In this document: in pieces, positions 34,201 through 43,530 of the stretch
How the letters are laid out: the number at the start of each line of letters is the position of its first letter
Position numbering within the stretch: the first letter of the stretch is position 1
Source of the DNA: DATDFB01 sp035276475
GTDB taxonomy: Bacteria > Acidobacteriota > Thermoanaerobaculia > Gp7-AA8
DNA length: 64,000 nucleotides
Direction: 5' to 3'
Assembly (NCBI GenBank): GCA_035276475.1
Contig: DATELQ010000134.1
Location: 1 to 64,000, forward strand
Made by a program: the position numbers and the translations under genes
The notes under the pieces: model-generated
The model's database searches: none
What the model saw: only the letters and a program-made list of their open reading frames with translations
Told to the model about the DNA's origin: nothing

Positions 34201-37200
34201 ATGCCGGTCTCGCGCCGCTTCCTGTCCGCTGTCTCCGTTCTTTTCTTATTGATCACCACTGGGAGCGCGCTCGCCTGGCCGTCACCCGGCCGCTTCAAAG
34301 CGAAAAAGCCCAAGTCCGCCGCGCCGTCCATCCCGGTCGGCCCCGTGCGCAAGGGACCATTCCCCGCGGCGCCGTACGCCGGTCCGCCGCCGCTCACGGA
34401 AGTGAAGCCGGTGCGCACGCCGCCGCTGCGCACCATGCCGGCCCTCCCGCCGCCGCGCCGCGGCGACGAGGTCGAGAAATTCGAGCCGCCGCACCCGCAG
34501 CGCCCGACCGACACGCCGAAGGACGACGGCCGGCGGCAACAGTCGCGCGATCTCCGCGCATCCGCTCCGGTCTCGACGGGCCTCAGCTTCGAAGGCGTCG
34601 GCGCCGGCATGCCGGGCTACAGCGTCAGCGCCGTGCCGCCCGACACCAACGGCCACGTCGGTGCCACGCAGTACGTCCAATGGAACAACCTGAGCTTCGC
34701 CATCTGGGACAAGCAGGGGAACAAGCTTTACGGGCCGGCCGCGGGCAACACCCTCTTCCAGCCCTTAGGCGGCGTCTGCGCCTCGCACAATGACGGCGAC
34801 CCCGTCGTCAACTACGACATCATGGCCGGGCGCTGGGTGCTCTCGCAGCTCGTCGTCTACGCCAGCCCGAACTTCTCCCACCAGTGCATCGCCGTCTCCA
34901 TGACCAGCGACGCCACCGGCTCGTGGTACCTCTACGACTTCGCCACCGGCGCCAGCGACTTCGTCGACTACCCGAAGATGGCCGTCTGGTCCGACGCGTA
35001 CTACATGTCGGCGCACATCTTCGGCGGCGGCGGCTCCTACTACGCGGCGGGGCGCATCTACGCCTTCGAGCGCGACAAGATGCTCAATGGCCAGCCGGCG
35101 CGGATGCTCAGCGCCGACCTCAAACAATACGGCGGCCTCCCGCAGTACGGCTTCCTTCCGGCCGACGTCGACAGCGCCCAGGCGCCGCCGCCGGGCGAAG
35201 CCGAATTCGTCATTGGTCCGGATCCGGCGAGCACGAACATGCTCGACTCCACGCGCGTCGCCGTGACGTGGGGGGGCACGCCGACGATCTCGCTCACGGA
35301 GACGCAGATCAACGCCAGCTGGGGCATCCCGCCGTGCGTCGGCGGCTCCGGGACCCGGGCCTGCGTGCCGCAGCCGCCGCCGGCGTCGAGCGGAGCGTAC
35401 CTCGACAACCTCGATCAGGCCTTCATGTACCGCCTCGCGTACCGCAACTTCGGCGGCACGCCGACGCAGGAGTCGCTCGTCGCCAACATCACCGTTCCAG
35501 GGAGCGCCAGCTCGCCGTCGCACGGCGCGGTGCGCTGGTTCGAGTTCCGCAACGACGGCAGCTCCACGGCCACGCCGACCGTCTATCAGGCTTCGACGTT
35601 CGATCCCGACAGCGACTACCGCTGGATGGGCTCGATCGCCATGGACAAGGACCACAACATCGCCCTCGGCTACACCAAGTCGAGCCTGACGGTGAATCCC
35701 TCGATCTGGGTCAACGGCCGTCTCGGCACCGATCCCCTCAACACCCTCGGCACGGAGACCGAGGTCAAGGCCGGCGGCGGCGTGCAGACCGCCTACAACC
35801 GCTGGGGCGACTACAGCTCCATGACCCTCGACCCGATCGACCAGTGCACCTTCTGGTTCACGAGCGAGTACCTCCTCAACAACGGCACGTACAACTGGGC
35901 CACGCGCATCGCCTCGTTCAAGTTCCCGTCGTGCACGCCGGAGTCGTGGGGGAACGTCAGCGGCACCGTCACCGGCTGCGCGAGCGGAGCGCCGGTTCCG
36001 GGCGTGGCCGTCACGCTCACCGGCGGCTACAGCGCCGTGACCGACGCCGCCGGCCACTACACCGTGGCCGTGCCGGCCGGCACGTACAGCGCGAGCGCGG
36101 CGGCGACGGATAAGAACTGCACCTCCAGCTCGCCGGCGACGGTGAGCGTGGTCGTCCCGGCGGACGGCAGCGTCTCGCAGGACTTCTGCATGAACGGCAC
36201 GGCGAAGCTCGAATTCTCGGCCGACGCCGTCGACGACGCGCCGCACGGCAACGGCAATGGCATCGTCAACCGCAACGAGTGCGTGAACCTGAGCGTCACG
36301 CTGGCGAACAACGGCTGCGCCATGGAGTCGGCCATCAACGGCACGCTGACGACGTCGACGGCGGGCGTGACGGTCACGCAGGGGAGCTCGTTCTATCCGA
36401 ACGTCGCGGCCGGCGCCACCGCGGCAAACACGATTCCCTTCACGTTCCAGACATCGTCGAGCTTCGTCTGCGGCACCGACATCAGCTTTACGCTGAATGT
36501 CACGGCGGCGGGCGGCAACAAGAGCGTCACCTTCACCGTGCCGACGTGCGGCGGCGGCGCGGGCCTGGCCATCCCGCCGAGCTCCATCACCGCCACCGAC
36601 CCGACGCAGGCCGACCGCCTCACCCGCGACGGCGTCTCCAGCACCTGCAGCGGCAAGACCTGCTACGGCCCGCTCTACTACGGGCCGCAGCGCTACAAGA
36701 CGTTCAAGTTCACGAACTCCAGCAACTCGGCCCGCTGCGTGACGGTGAACATCCACGCCACCTGCGGCTCGGACATCGAGAGCGTCGCGTATCAGGAGAG
36801 CGTCTACGATCCGCCGCAGAGCACGGGCGACGCGCGCGTCTGCAACAACTACCTCGGCGACAGCGGCATCGGCGGCCTCGGCACCGCCATCACCGACACC
36901 TCCTACTCCTTCACCGTCGCGGCGCAGAAGGACTTCATCCTCGTCTTCAACACCGCCGATCCGAACACCACCTGCACGTCGTTCTCCGGCAGCGTCACGG
37001 GCCTCATCGACGACACGCCCGGCCCGGGCGCCTGCCCGACCTGCGTTCCGCCGGCGACGCCGACGATCACGCCTGCGGGGCCGACGACGTTCTGCGCCGG
37101 GGGCAGCGTCACGCTGAATTCGAGCGCGGCCAGCGGCAACCAGTGGTACTTGAACGGCGGGATCATCGCCGGCGCGACCGGCGCCTCGGTCGTCGCCAAC

Positions 37201-40200
37201 GCCACCGGCAGCTACACCGTCACGACGACGACGAACGGCTGCATCAGCGCGCCATCGACGGCCACTGCCGTCACGGTGAATGCGATTCCGGCGGCGCCGG
37301 TGCCGTCGAACAGCGGTCCGTTCTGCGCCGGCTCGACGATCGCGCTGTCGGCCCCGACCATCGCGAATGCGACGTACGCCTGGACCGGCCCGAACGGCTT
37401 CACCTCGGCGCTTCAGAATCCGACGCGCGCAAACGCCACGGCGGCCGACGCCGGCACGTACTCGCTCACCGTCACGGTCAACGGCTGCACCTCGCCGGCT
37501 GGGACGACGAGCGTGGTCGTGAATCCGATTCCCTCCACGCCGTCGCCGTCGAACGGCGGCCCGTACTGCGCCGGCGGGACGATCTCGCTCTCCACGCCGA
37601 CGGTGAGCGGCGCGGCGTACCACTGGACCGGCCCGAACGGCTTCACCTCGGCGCTCCAGAACCCGACGCGCGCGAACGCCACGCTCGCCGACGCCGGCAC
37701 GTACTTTGTGACCGTGACCGTGAACGGCTGCCCCTCGGCCGGCGGCACGACGTCCGTCGTCGTGAGCTCCGTGCCGGCGACGCCCTTGGCGTCGAACGGC
37801 GGCCCGTACTGCGCGGGCGCGACCATCGCGCTGTCGACGCCGACCGTCGCGAACGCCACGTACGCGTGGACCGGCCCGAACGGCTTCACCTCAGCGCTCC
37901 AGAACCCGACGCGCGCCAGCGCCACGGCGGCCGACGCCGGCACGTACTCCGTAACCGTCACGGTGAACGGCTGCGCCTCGGCGGCCGGCTCGACGAGCGT
38001 CGCGGTCAATACGTCGATCCCGGCGACGCCAACGGCGAGCAACAGCGGTCCGTTCTGCGAAGGCGCGACGATCTCGCTGTCGACGCCGACCGTCGCCAGC
38101 GCCACGTACGCGTGGACGGGCCCGAACGGATTCACCTCGGCGCTCCAGAATCCGACGCGTGCGAACGCCACGGCGGCCGACGGCGGCACGTACTCCGTCA
38201 CCGTCACGGTCGGCGGCTGCACGTCTGCGGCCGGCACGACGTCCGTGAGCGTCACGCCGAAGCCGGCCACGCCGGCGGCGTCGAACGGCGGCCCGTACTG
38301 CGAAGGCTCGACCATCGCCCTCTCCACGCCGCTCGTCGCCACGGCGACGTACGCGTGGACGGGCCCGAACGGCTTCACCTCGACGCAGCAGAATCCGACG
38401 CGCGCGAACGCCACGGCCGCGGACTTTGGCGTTTACTCCGTCACCGTCACGGTGAACGGCTGCACCTCCGCCGCCGGCACGACGACGGTTCTCGACGGCA
38501 ACGCCGCGGCCACGGCAACGAACGATGGCCCCTACTGCGCCGGCGGCACGATCACGCTCTCGACGCCGACGGTGGCCGGTGCGACGTACGCGTGGACGGG
38601 CCCTAACAACTACACCTCCGCGCAGCAGAACCCGACCATCGCGAGCGCCACGCCCGCCGACGCCGGCACATACTCCGTGATCGTCACGGCGCCCGGCTGC
38701 ACGTCGCTCGCGGGAAGCACGAACGTCGTCGTCAACAGCGCCGCCACGACGCCGGCGCCGACGAACGGCGGCCCGTACTGCACCGGCGGCACGATCGCGC
38801 TGTCGACGGCGACGGTCGCGGGCGCGACGTACGCGTGGACGGGGCCGAACGGCTTCACCTCGGCGCTGCAGAACCCGACGATCCCGAACGCTACGCTCGC
38901 CGCCGCCGGCATCTACTCCGTCACGATCTTCAACGGCTGCACTTCGCCCACGGGCACGACGACCGTCGCGGTGAGCGCGCCGCCCACGACGCCGGTGCCG
39001 ACGAACGGCGGCCCGTACTGCCTCGGCGGCACGATCGCGCTGTCGACGCCGACCGTCGCGAGCGCGACGTACGCGTGGACGGGCCCGAACGGCTTCACCT
39101 CGACGCTGCAGAACCCGACGCGCGCGAACGCCACCGCCGCCGACGCCGGCACGTACTCCGTCACCGTCACGGTCGACGGCTGCACGTCCGCGGCCGGCAC
39201 GACGAGCGTCGTCCTCACCAACGGCGCCGCGCCGCTCCCGGCCAACGGCGGCCCGTACTGCACCGGTTCGACCATCGCCCTGGCCACTCCGATCGTCCCC
39301 GGAGCCACGTACGCGTGGACGGGCCCGAACGGCTTCACCTCCACCCTGCCGAATCCGACGCGCGCGGGCGCCACCGTCGCCGACGCCGGCGTCTACTCCG
39401 TCACCGTCACGGCGAACGGCTGCACCTCGCCGGCCGGCACGACGACCGTCGTCGTCAACGCCATCCCCGCCGCGCCGACGGCGTCGAACGGCGGCCCGTA
39501 CTGCACGGGCGGCACGATCGCGCTGTCGACGGCGACCGTTGCCGGCGCCACGTACGCGTGGACGGGGCCGAACGGCTTCACCTCGGCGCTGCAGAATCCG
39601 ACGATCGCCTCCGCCACGACGGCGAACGGCGGTGCGTACTCGCTGACCGTCACGGTCAACGGCTGCACGTCGCCGGCGGGCACGACGAACGTCGTCGTCA
39701 ACGCCGTCCCGGCCACGCCGACGGCGACGAACAGCGGCCCGTACTGCACCGGCTCGACGATCTCGCTCTCCACCCCCGCCGTGACCGGCGCGACGTACGC
39801 GTGGACCGGCCCGAACGGCTACACGGCCTCGGTTCGCAACGCCACGCGCTCGAACGTCACGACTGCCGACGCCGGCGCCTACTCCGTCACCGTCACGGTG
39901 AACGGCTGCCCCTCCGCCGCCGGCACGACGACCGTCGTCGTGAACCAGAAGCCGGCCGCGCCCGTGGCGTCGAACACCGGCCCGTATTGCTCCGGCGACA
40001 CGGTGCAGCTCAATGCCACGACCGTGGCTGGCGCGACGTACGCGTGGACCGGGCCGAACGGCTTCACCTCGGCGCTCCAGAATCCGACGATCACGAGCGC
40101 CACGTCCGCGGCTACGGGCACGTACTCCGTGACCGCGAGCGCGAACGGCTGCACCTCCACCGCCGCCACGACGGCCGTCAGCGTCACGGCCAAGCCGGTG

Positions 40201-41523
40201 CCGCAGATCTACCCCGGCGGCTCGACGACGTCCTGCAGCGGCGGCTACGTTTATCTCTACTGCAACTACTCCACGGGCGTGCAGTGGCGCCTCAACGGCA
40301 CACCGATCGCCAACGCGACCAACAGCTTCTACTACGCCTCCGTCGCCGGCAGCTACGACGTCGTCGTGACGCAGAACAGCTGCGGCAGCGTGCCGTCGAA
40401 CGCGATCGTCGTGACGATCACGCCGCCGCCGAGCGCCGCGATCACGACGCCGGCGACGCTCACCGCCGGCGCCGCCGGCACGGCCAGCATCGCCGATGCG
40501 GGGCCCAGCGCGTACTACTCCTGGTCGATCAGCAACGGCTTCATCGACTCCGGCTACGGCACGCGGACGATCAGCTACACGGTCGGCAGCGTCGGGGCGG
40601 TGAGCCTCAGCGCGTATGTCAGCGTCCCGGGCTGCAGCGATCAGAGGTCGGTGACGGTCAAGATCGCGCCGGACATCAGCACGGTCTCGCCGGCCAACGG
40701 AGTCATCGCCGGCGGCACGCCGCTGACGATCACCGGCAGCGGGTTCCAGGTCGGCGCCGCCGTCAGCGTCGGCGGCGCGGCCGCGACGAACGTGCAGCGC
40801 GTCAGCTCCACGACGCTCACGGCGATCACGCCGGTGCATACGCCGGGTGCGGTCAACGTCGTGGTCACGAATCCCGACGCGGTGACGGCGACGAAGACGA
40901 ACGCCTTCACCTATCTCGGCAAGCTCTTCGACCCGAACAACGACAGCGTCATCGACTCCGCCGATATCTTCTATCTCGTGAACTATCTCTTCACCGGCGG
41001 TCCGGCTCCGGCCGGAGGGGGAGGCGCGGCCTCGGGTGACGCCAACGGCGACGGCGTCTGCGACGCGGCCGACATCTTCTATCTCGTCAATTACATCTTC
41101 ACCGGCGGCCCCGCGCCGATGTCCGTTGGCCCTGCGCCGATGTCCGCGCACCCCGCGCCGAACGGCTCGATCACCCTCGGCGCGCCGATCGTCCGCGAGG
41201 GCCGCACGTTCATCCCCGTGATCGTCAGCGGCGCGCCGCACGCGCTCTCGCTGCGCGTGCGCGGCGCGAACGTCGTCGGCATCCGCCGCACGGTCGGCGT
41301 CACACCGCTCTTCGAGACCGCGCCGAAGGTGAGCGACGGCGCCGCCTATCTCGTCTCGTTCGGCGAGAAGTCGGTGAGCGGCGTGGTGGCCGAGATCGAG
41401 GTCACGGGAGCGCCGGAGAGCATCGAGCTCGACCCGGCGCTGACGATGCTCACGGACCAGAGCGGCATGCAGAAAGCGACCGCGGCCAACGGTCATCTGC
41501 GCCTGGGAGGGAAGTCTCAGTAA
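34201..41523 (+). CDS. Giant exported protein: propeller, Ig-like repeat array, IPT/TIG and dockerin-like module
   Basis: 2440 residues. Signal peptide ending TGSALA; Pro-rich low-complexity stretch to ~125. Residues ~130-580 form a beta-propeller-like domain ('VPPDTNGHVGATQYVQWNN'). A carboxypeptidase-regulatory-like fold (~583-660: 'GNVSGTVTGCASGAPVPGVAV') follows. From ~1027 to ~1998 are twelve ~81-aa Ig/PKD-like repeats, each with two conserved Cys (GPYC..., NGC) and the core TYAWTGPNGFTSALQNPT, flanked by two divergent copies. IPT/TIG domain ~2160-2240; paired calcium-loop units (DPNNDSVIDSADIFYLVNYLFTGG and GDANGDGVCDAADIFYLVNY, dockerin type) ~2243-2308; then a cohesin- or beta-sandwich-like tail. 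Likely surface or extracellular adhesin/matrix protein. No LPxTG or obvious membrane anchor at the end. Confidence 0.9.
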   Translation: MPVSRRFLSAVSVLFLLITTGSALAWPSPGRFKAKKPKSAAPSIPVGPVRKGPFPAAPYAGPPPLTEVKPVRTPPLRTMPALPPPRRGDEVEKFEPPHPQRPTDTPKDDGRRQQSRDLRASAPVSTGLSFEGVGAGMPGYSVSAVPPDTNGHVGATQYVQWNNLSFAIWDKQGNKLYGPAAGNTLFQPLGGVCASHNDGDPVVNYDIMAGRWVLSQLVVYASPNFSHQCIAVSMTSDATGSWYLYDFATGASDFVDYPKMAVWSDAYYMSAHIFGGGGSYYAAGRIYAFERDKMLNGQPARMLSADLKQYGGLPQYGFLPADVDSAQAPPPGEAEFVIGPDPASTNMLDSTRVAVTWGGTPTISLTETQINASWGIPPCVGGSGTRACVPQPPPASSGAYLDNLDQAFMYRLAYRNFGGTPTQESLVANITVPGSASSPSHGAVRWFEFRNDGSSTATPTVYQASTFDPDSDYRWMGSIAMDKDHNIALGYTKSSLTVNPSIWVNGRLGTDPLNTLGTETEVKAGGGVQTAYNRWGDYSSMTLDPIDQCTFWFTSEYLLNNGTYNWATRIASFKFPSCTPESWGNVSGTVTGCASGAPVPGVAVTLTGGYSAVTDAAGHYTVAVPAGTYSASAAATDKNCTSSSPATVSVVVPADGSVSQDFCMNGTAKLEFSADAVDDAPHGNGNGIVNRNECVNLSVTLANNGCAMESAINGTLTTSTAGVTVTQGSSFYPNVAAGATAANTIPFTFQTSSSFVCGTDISFTLNVTAAGGNKSVTFTVPTCGGGAGLAIPPSSITATDPTQADRLTRDGVSSTCSGKTCYGPLYYGPQRYKTFKFTNSSNSARCVTVNIHATCGSDIESVAYQESVYDPPQSTGDARVCNNYLGDSGIGGLGTAITDTSYSFTVAAQKDFILVFNTADPNTTCTSFSGSVTGLIDDTPGPGACPTCVPPATPTITPAGPTTFCAGGSVTLNSSAASGNQWYLNGGIIAGATGASVVANATGSYTVTTTTNGCISAPSTATAVTVNAIPAAPVPSNSGPFCAGSTIALSAPTIANATYAWTGPNGFTSALQNPTRANATAADAGTYSLTVTVNGCTSPAGTTSVVVNPIPSTPSPSNGGPYCAGGTISLSTPTVSGAAYHWTGPNGFTSALQNPTRANATLADAGTYFVTVTVNGCPSAGGTTSVVVSSVPATPLASNGGPYCAGATIALSTPTVANATYAWTGPNGFTSALQNPTRASATAADAGTYSVTVTVNGCASAAGSTSVAVNTSIPATPTASNSGPFCEGATISLSTPTVASATYAWTGPNGFTSALQNPTRANATAADGGTYSVTVTVGGCTSAAGTTSVSVTPKPATPAASNGGPYCEGSTIALSTPLVATATYAWTGPNGFTSTQQNPTRANATAADFGVYSVTVTVNGCTSAAGTTTVLDGNAAATATNDGPYCAGGTITLSTPTVAGATYAWTGPNNYTSAQQNPTIASATPADAGTYSVIVTAPGCTSLAGSTNVVVNSAATTPAPTNGGPYCTGGTIALSTATVAGATYAWTGPNGFTSALQNPTIPNATLAAAGIYSVTIFNGCTSPTGTTTVAVSAPPTTPVPTNGGPYCLGGTIALSTPTVASATYAWTGPNGFTSTLQNPTRANATAADAGTYSVTVTVDGCTSAAGTTSVVLTNGAAPLPANGGPYCTGSTIALATPIVPGATYAWTGPNGFTSTLPNPTRAGATVADAGVYSVTVTANGCTSPAGTTTVVVNAIPAAPTASNGGPYCTGGTIALSTATVAGATYAWTGPNGFTSALQNPTIASATTANGGAYSLTVTVNGCTSPAGTTNVVVNAVPATPTATNSGPYCTGSTISLSTPAVTGATYAWTGPNGYTASVRNATRSNVTTADAGAYSVTVTVNGCPSAAGTTTVVVNQKPAAPVASNTGPYCSGDTVQLNATTVAGATYAWTGPNGFTSALQNPTITSATSAATGTYSVTASANGCTSTAATTAVSVTAKPVPQIYPGGSTTSCSGGYVYLYCNYSTGVQWRLNGTPIANATNSFYYASVAGSYDVVVTQNSCGSVPSNAIVVTITPPPSAAITTPATLTAGAAGTASIADAGPSAYYSWSISNGFIDSGYGTRTISYTVGSVGAVSLSAYVSVPGCSDQRSVTVKIAPDISTVSPANGVIAGGTPLTITGSGFQVGAAVSVGGAAATNVQRVSSTTLTAITPVHTPGAVNVVVTNPDAVTATKTNAFTYLGKLFDPNNDSVIDSADIFYLVNYLFTGGPAPAGGGGAASGDANGDGVCDAADIFYLVNYIFTGGPAPMSVGPAPMSAHPAPNGSITLGAPIVREGRTFIPVIVSGAPHALSLRVRGANVVGIRRTVGVTPLFETAPKVSDGAAYLVSFGEKSVSGVVAEIEVTGAPESIELDPALTMLTDQSGMQKATAANGHLRLGGKSQ
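37280..40195 (+). repeat. Twelve tandem ~243-bp repeats inside the giant exported protein
   Basis: Near-identical DNA units encode the Ig-like repeats of the 2440-aa protein. The stretch coding YAWTGPNGFTS recurs with few changes in all copies, so copy number is likely to vary and short-read assemblies may be wrong here. Confidence 0.9.
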
Positions 41524-41591
41524 ACTTCTGGATAACAACGGCTTAGCTTCGGCACAAGCCTCGCAATCATCGAGTCCTTGGAGGAACCACA

Positions 41592-41867
41592 ATGACTCCT
41601 TGGACTCGAAAACTTCAAGCCGCTGTCCTGAGCTCGGCGCTGCTGTTGCCGGCCGGGTCGGCCGTTGCGCAGGTCAGTTGGTCGAAGCCCGACAGCCGTA
41701 CGAAAGGGACGGTCATCGGCGCAGTCGCCGGGGCTCTCGTCGGTGGGAAGAAGGGGGCGATCATCGGCGCCGCGGCCGGCAACGGCGTGCAGGCCTATCG
41801 CCACTCGCAGCACCGCAAGCGCGTCCGCCACGTCGCTCACCACCGCCGCCATCACCGGCGGAGCTGA
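41592..41867 (+). CDS. Small exported glycine-zipper protein
   Basis: 91 residues with GGAGGAACCACA before ATG 41592. Signal peptide ending GSAVAQ; glycine-zipper core 'GTVIGAVAGALVGGKKGAIIGAAAGNG' that would insert in or span a membrane; very basic His/Arg-rich tail (RHVAHHRRHHRRS). Its 3' end overlaps the convergent GGDEF gene by 16 bases. Similar small proteins occur across Acidobacteriota and Proteobacteria as outer-membrane-associated stress proteins. Confidence 0.8.
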   Translation: MTPWTRKLQAAVLSSALLLPAGSAVAQVSWSKPDSRTKGTVIGAVAGALVGGKKGAIIGAAAGNGVQAYRHSQHRKRVRHVAHHRRHHRRS

Positions 41868-42871
41868 TCGGCCACGCTCTCCCGCAGAAGGTCCGCCACG
41901 TCCCGCTCCTGCGACGGGTATTCGTAAAGCTCCGGCCGCAGGTCGGGATGCTTGCGGACCCACTTGTTCTTGTACATGTCCCGGTCGGCGGCGTTGACGA
42001 GCTGTGCGAGCGTCGGCTTCTCCAGGAACCGTGACGACGCGAAGCCCGCCGACACGCCGACCTGGAACACCTCCTCGGTGCCCCAGCGCAGCGCCGCGAT
42101 GGCGGCGGTGAGCCGCTCGGCGATGCGCTCCACGACGTCGACGTCGGCGTCCGGAATCGTGACGATGAACTCGTCGCCGCCGAAGCGGGCCACGACGTCG
42201 TCGGGGCGGGTGTTGCTCTGCAACGCCGCGCCGACGCCGCGCAGCACCTCGTCGCCGGCCAGATGGCCGTACGTGTCGTTGATCCGCTTGAAGTCGTCGA
42301 TGTCGAGCAGCACGAGGTTGACGATCGTCTCCTCCGCCAGGAGGCGCTCGCTCTCGGAGATGAAGAAGCGCCGGTTGAAGGCGCCGGTGAGGTCGTCGCG
42401 GATGGAAAGGCCGTAGAGGTCGCGCACGGCGATCTTCATCGTGCGCTGGCGCGAGGCGAGACGGCGCGCGGCGATGAGCTTGGCCACGAGCTCCGACTCG
42501 GTGGAGGCCTTGTTGAGGAAATCGTCGAAGCCCGCCTCGAGCGCGGTGAGCTTCGTGTCGATGTCCTCGCGCCCCGTCAGCATAACCGCGTAGATCGCCT
42601 TCGTCTCCTCCTGGGCGCGGAGCTTTCGAATCAGCTCGATCCCGCTGAGGCACGGCATCTCCTGGTCGATGATGGCCGCGTCGTAGGGCGCCGTGGAGAG
42701 GCGGTGCAATCCCGCTTCTCCGTCCTCCGCGGTATCGACCCAAAAACCGAGGCGGCGGGTGAGGGCGGCTACCCAGGCGCGGTAATTCGCGTCGTCGTCG
42801 ACGAGGAGAATGCGCAGGGGATGCTCGGAGTCATCCGGCGGGTTTTGACGCCGTTCGCGGGGAGCGGTCAC
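41852..42871 (-). CDS. Receiver-GGDEF diguanylate cyclase
   Basis: 339 residues from a GTG at 42871. N-terminal receiver domain: LLVDDD (24-27), phospho-acceptor D69 in AIIDQEMP, MLTG switch Thr and a Lys near 120. C-terminal GGDEF domain with intact catalytic RFGGDEF (~225), 'RDDLTGAFNRRFF' at its start and 'VSAGFASS' later. Produces c-di-GMP when phosphorylated, as in PleD/WspR-type proteins. No RxxD inhibitory site could be confirmed. The cognate kinase is not nearby. Confidence 0.92.
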   Translation of the reverse strand: MTAPRERRQNPPDDSEHPLRILLVDDDANYRAWVAALTRRLGFWVDTAEDGEAGLHRLSTAPYDAAIIDQEMPCLSGIELIRKLRAQEETKAIYAVMLTGREDIDTKLTALEAGFDDFLNKASTESELVAKLIAARRLASRQRTMKIAVRDLYGLSIRDDLTGAFNRRFFISESERLLAEETIVNLVLLDIDDFKRINDTYGHLAGDEVLRGVGAALQSNTRPDDVVARFGGDEFIVTIPDADVDVVERIAERLTAAIAALRWGTEEVFQVGVSAGFASSRFLEKPTLAQLVNAADRDMYKNKWVRKHPDLRPELYEYPSQERDVADLLRESVADQLRR

Positions 42872-42910
42872 GGTGGTGCGTTGCGCACGTTCAACTTACA
42901 CGCCAGCGAG

Positions 42911-42967
42911 TACCATTCGCGCTGATGAAGCGCCTGAGCCTGTTGCTCCTGCTCACGCTCGCGGCGA
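42911..42967. repeat. Direct-repeat copy 1 of the macroglobulin gene start
   Basis: 57 bases matching 43473-43530 with four mismatches and one indel. It includes the leader TACCATTCGCGCTGA and the first ~14 signal-peptide codons of the downstream macroglobulin gene. Confidence 0.9.
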
Positions 42968-43041
42968 ACGGATGCGGCGATTGTCTGCTCTTCGACAAGC
43001 ACGCTCACCTGCTAGTGGCTACAGTTGCTTGCAATAGATAA
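42925..43041 (+). pseudogene. Duplicated signal-peptide fragment of the macroglobulin gene
   Basis: A 38-codon frame beginning MKRLSLLLLLTLAANG, closely matching the first residues of the macroglobulin at 43488, then unrelated sequence (CGDCLLFDKHAHLL) to a TAA. Best read as a remnant left when a duplication or insertion separated the original 5' end. A real tiny lipoprotein (Cys at 17) cannot be excluded. Confidence 0.55.
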
Positions 43042-43465
43042 AGATTTCGCCGTTCGTTTTGTCGCGGAGAATGAATCCGGTGATGACGTCACTTGGGCTC
43101 CTCCACAGCTCATACTGTTCCAGTGGGCCCGGAGCGAACCACGCCGGGCGATTGTCATCGAAAGGAATCCGGCTCAATGAGCCCGCTGGCAGACGGCGTA
43201 GCCCATTTTCCGCAGCGAAGGCTTCGGCATATCCGGAAAGAGACGAAAGCTCAAAGTAGTAGATCTCCTCGCGAAAAAAGTGCGGAGATCTCCAGTACCA
43301 GGAATGGATCACTCTGAGGCCCGGCGGCGGCGACTCGCCCAAAGCTCGCTCGAAGTTCTTAGGATCGTCAATCCAGGTTCCCGAGCGGTGACAGCCGAGA
43401 AACGGCAGCAGCAACAGTGATAGGAACGCGGCTGCGGGCAACCGCCACGCGAATCTTCCCATCAC
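43019..43465 (-). CDS. Lipoprotein of unknown function in an inserted segment
   Basis: 148 residues (MM at the start; second ATG at 43462 equally possible). Signal with lipobox LPFLGC, then a mixed domain with 'GLRVIHSWYWRSPHF', 'YYFELSSLSGYAEAF' and 'SDVITGFILRDKTNGEIFIYC'. Not recognised. Base composition is visibly more AT-rich than both neighbours, and the gene sits exactly between two copies of a 57-bp direct repeat in opposite orientation to the flanking gene; both point to acquisition. Confidence 0.75.
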   Translation of the reverse strand: MMGRFAWRLPAAAFLSLLLLPFLGCHRSGTWIDDPKNFERALGESPPPGLRVIHSWYWRSPHFFREEIYYFELSSLSGYAEAFAAENGLRRLPAGSLSRIPFDDNRPAWFAPGPLEQYELWRSPSDVITGFILRDKTNGEIFIYCKQL

Positions 43466-43472
43466 GTCAGGC

Positions 43473-43530
43473 TACCATTCGCGCTGAATGAAGCGCCTGA
43501 GTCTGTTCCTTCTGCTCACACTCGCGGCGA
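43473..43530. repeat. Direct-repeat copy 2, at the functional macroglobulin start
   Basis: 58 bases: the leader and first codons of the macroglobulin gene; partner of 42911-42967, one base longer just before the ATG. Confidence 0.9.

Noticed and set aside
37280..40195. CRISPR or transposon repeats
   Set aside because: Units of ~243 bp encode in-frame Ig-like domains throughout.
37891..41592. 1233-codon antisense frame over the Ig-like repeat array
   Set aside because: Low-complexity Arg/Gly/Ala product that mirrors the DNA repeats; the sense strand has signal peptide and domains.
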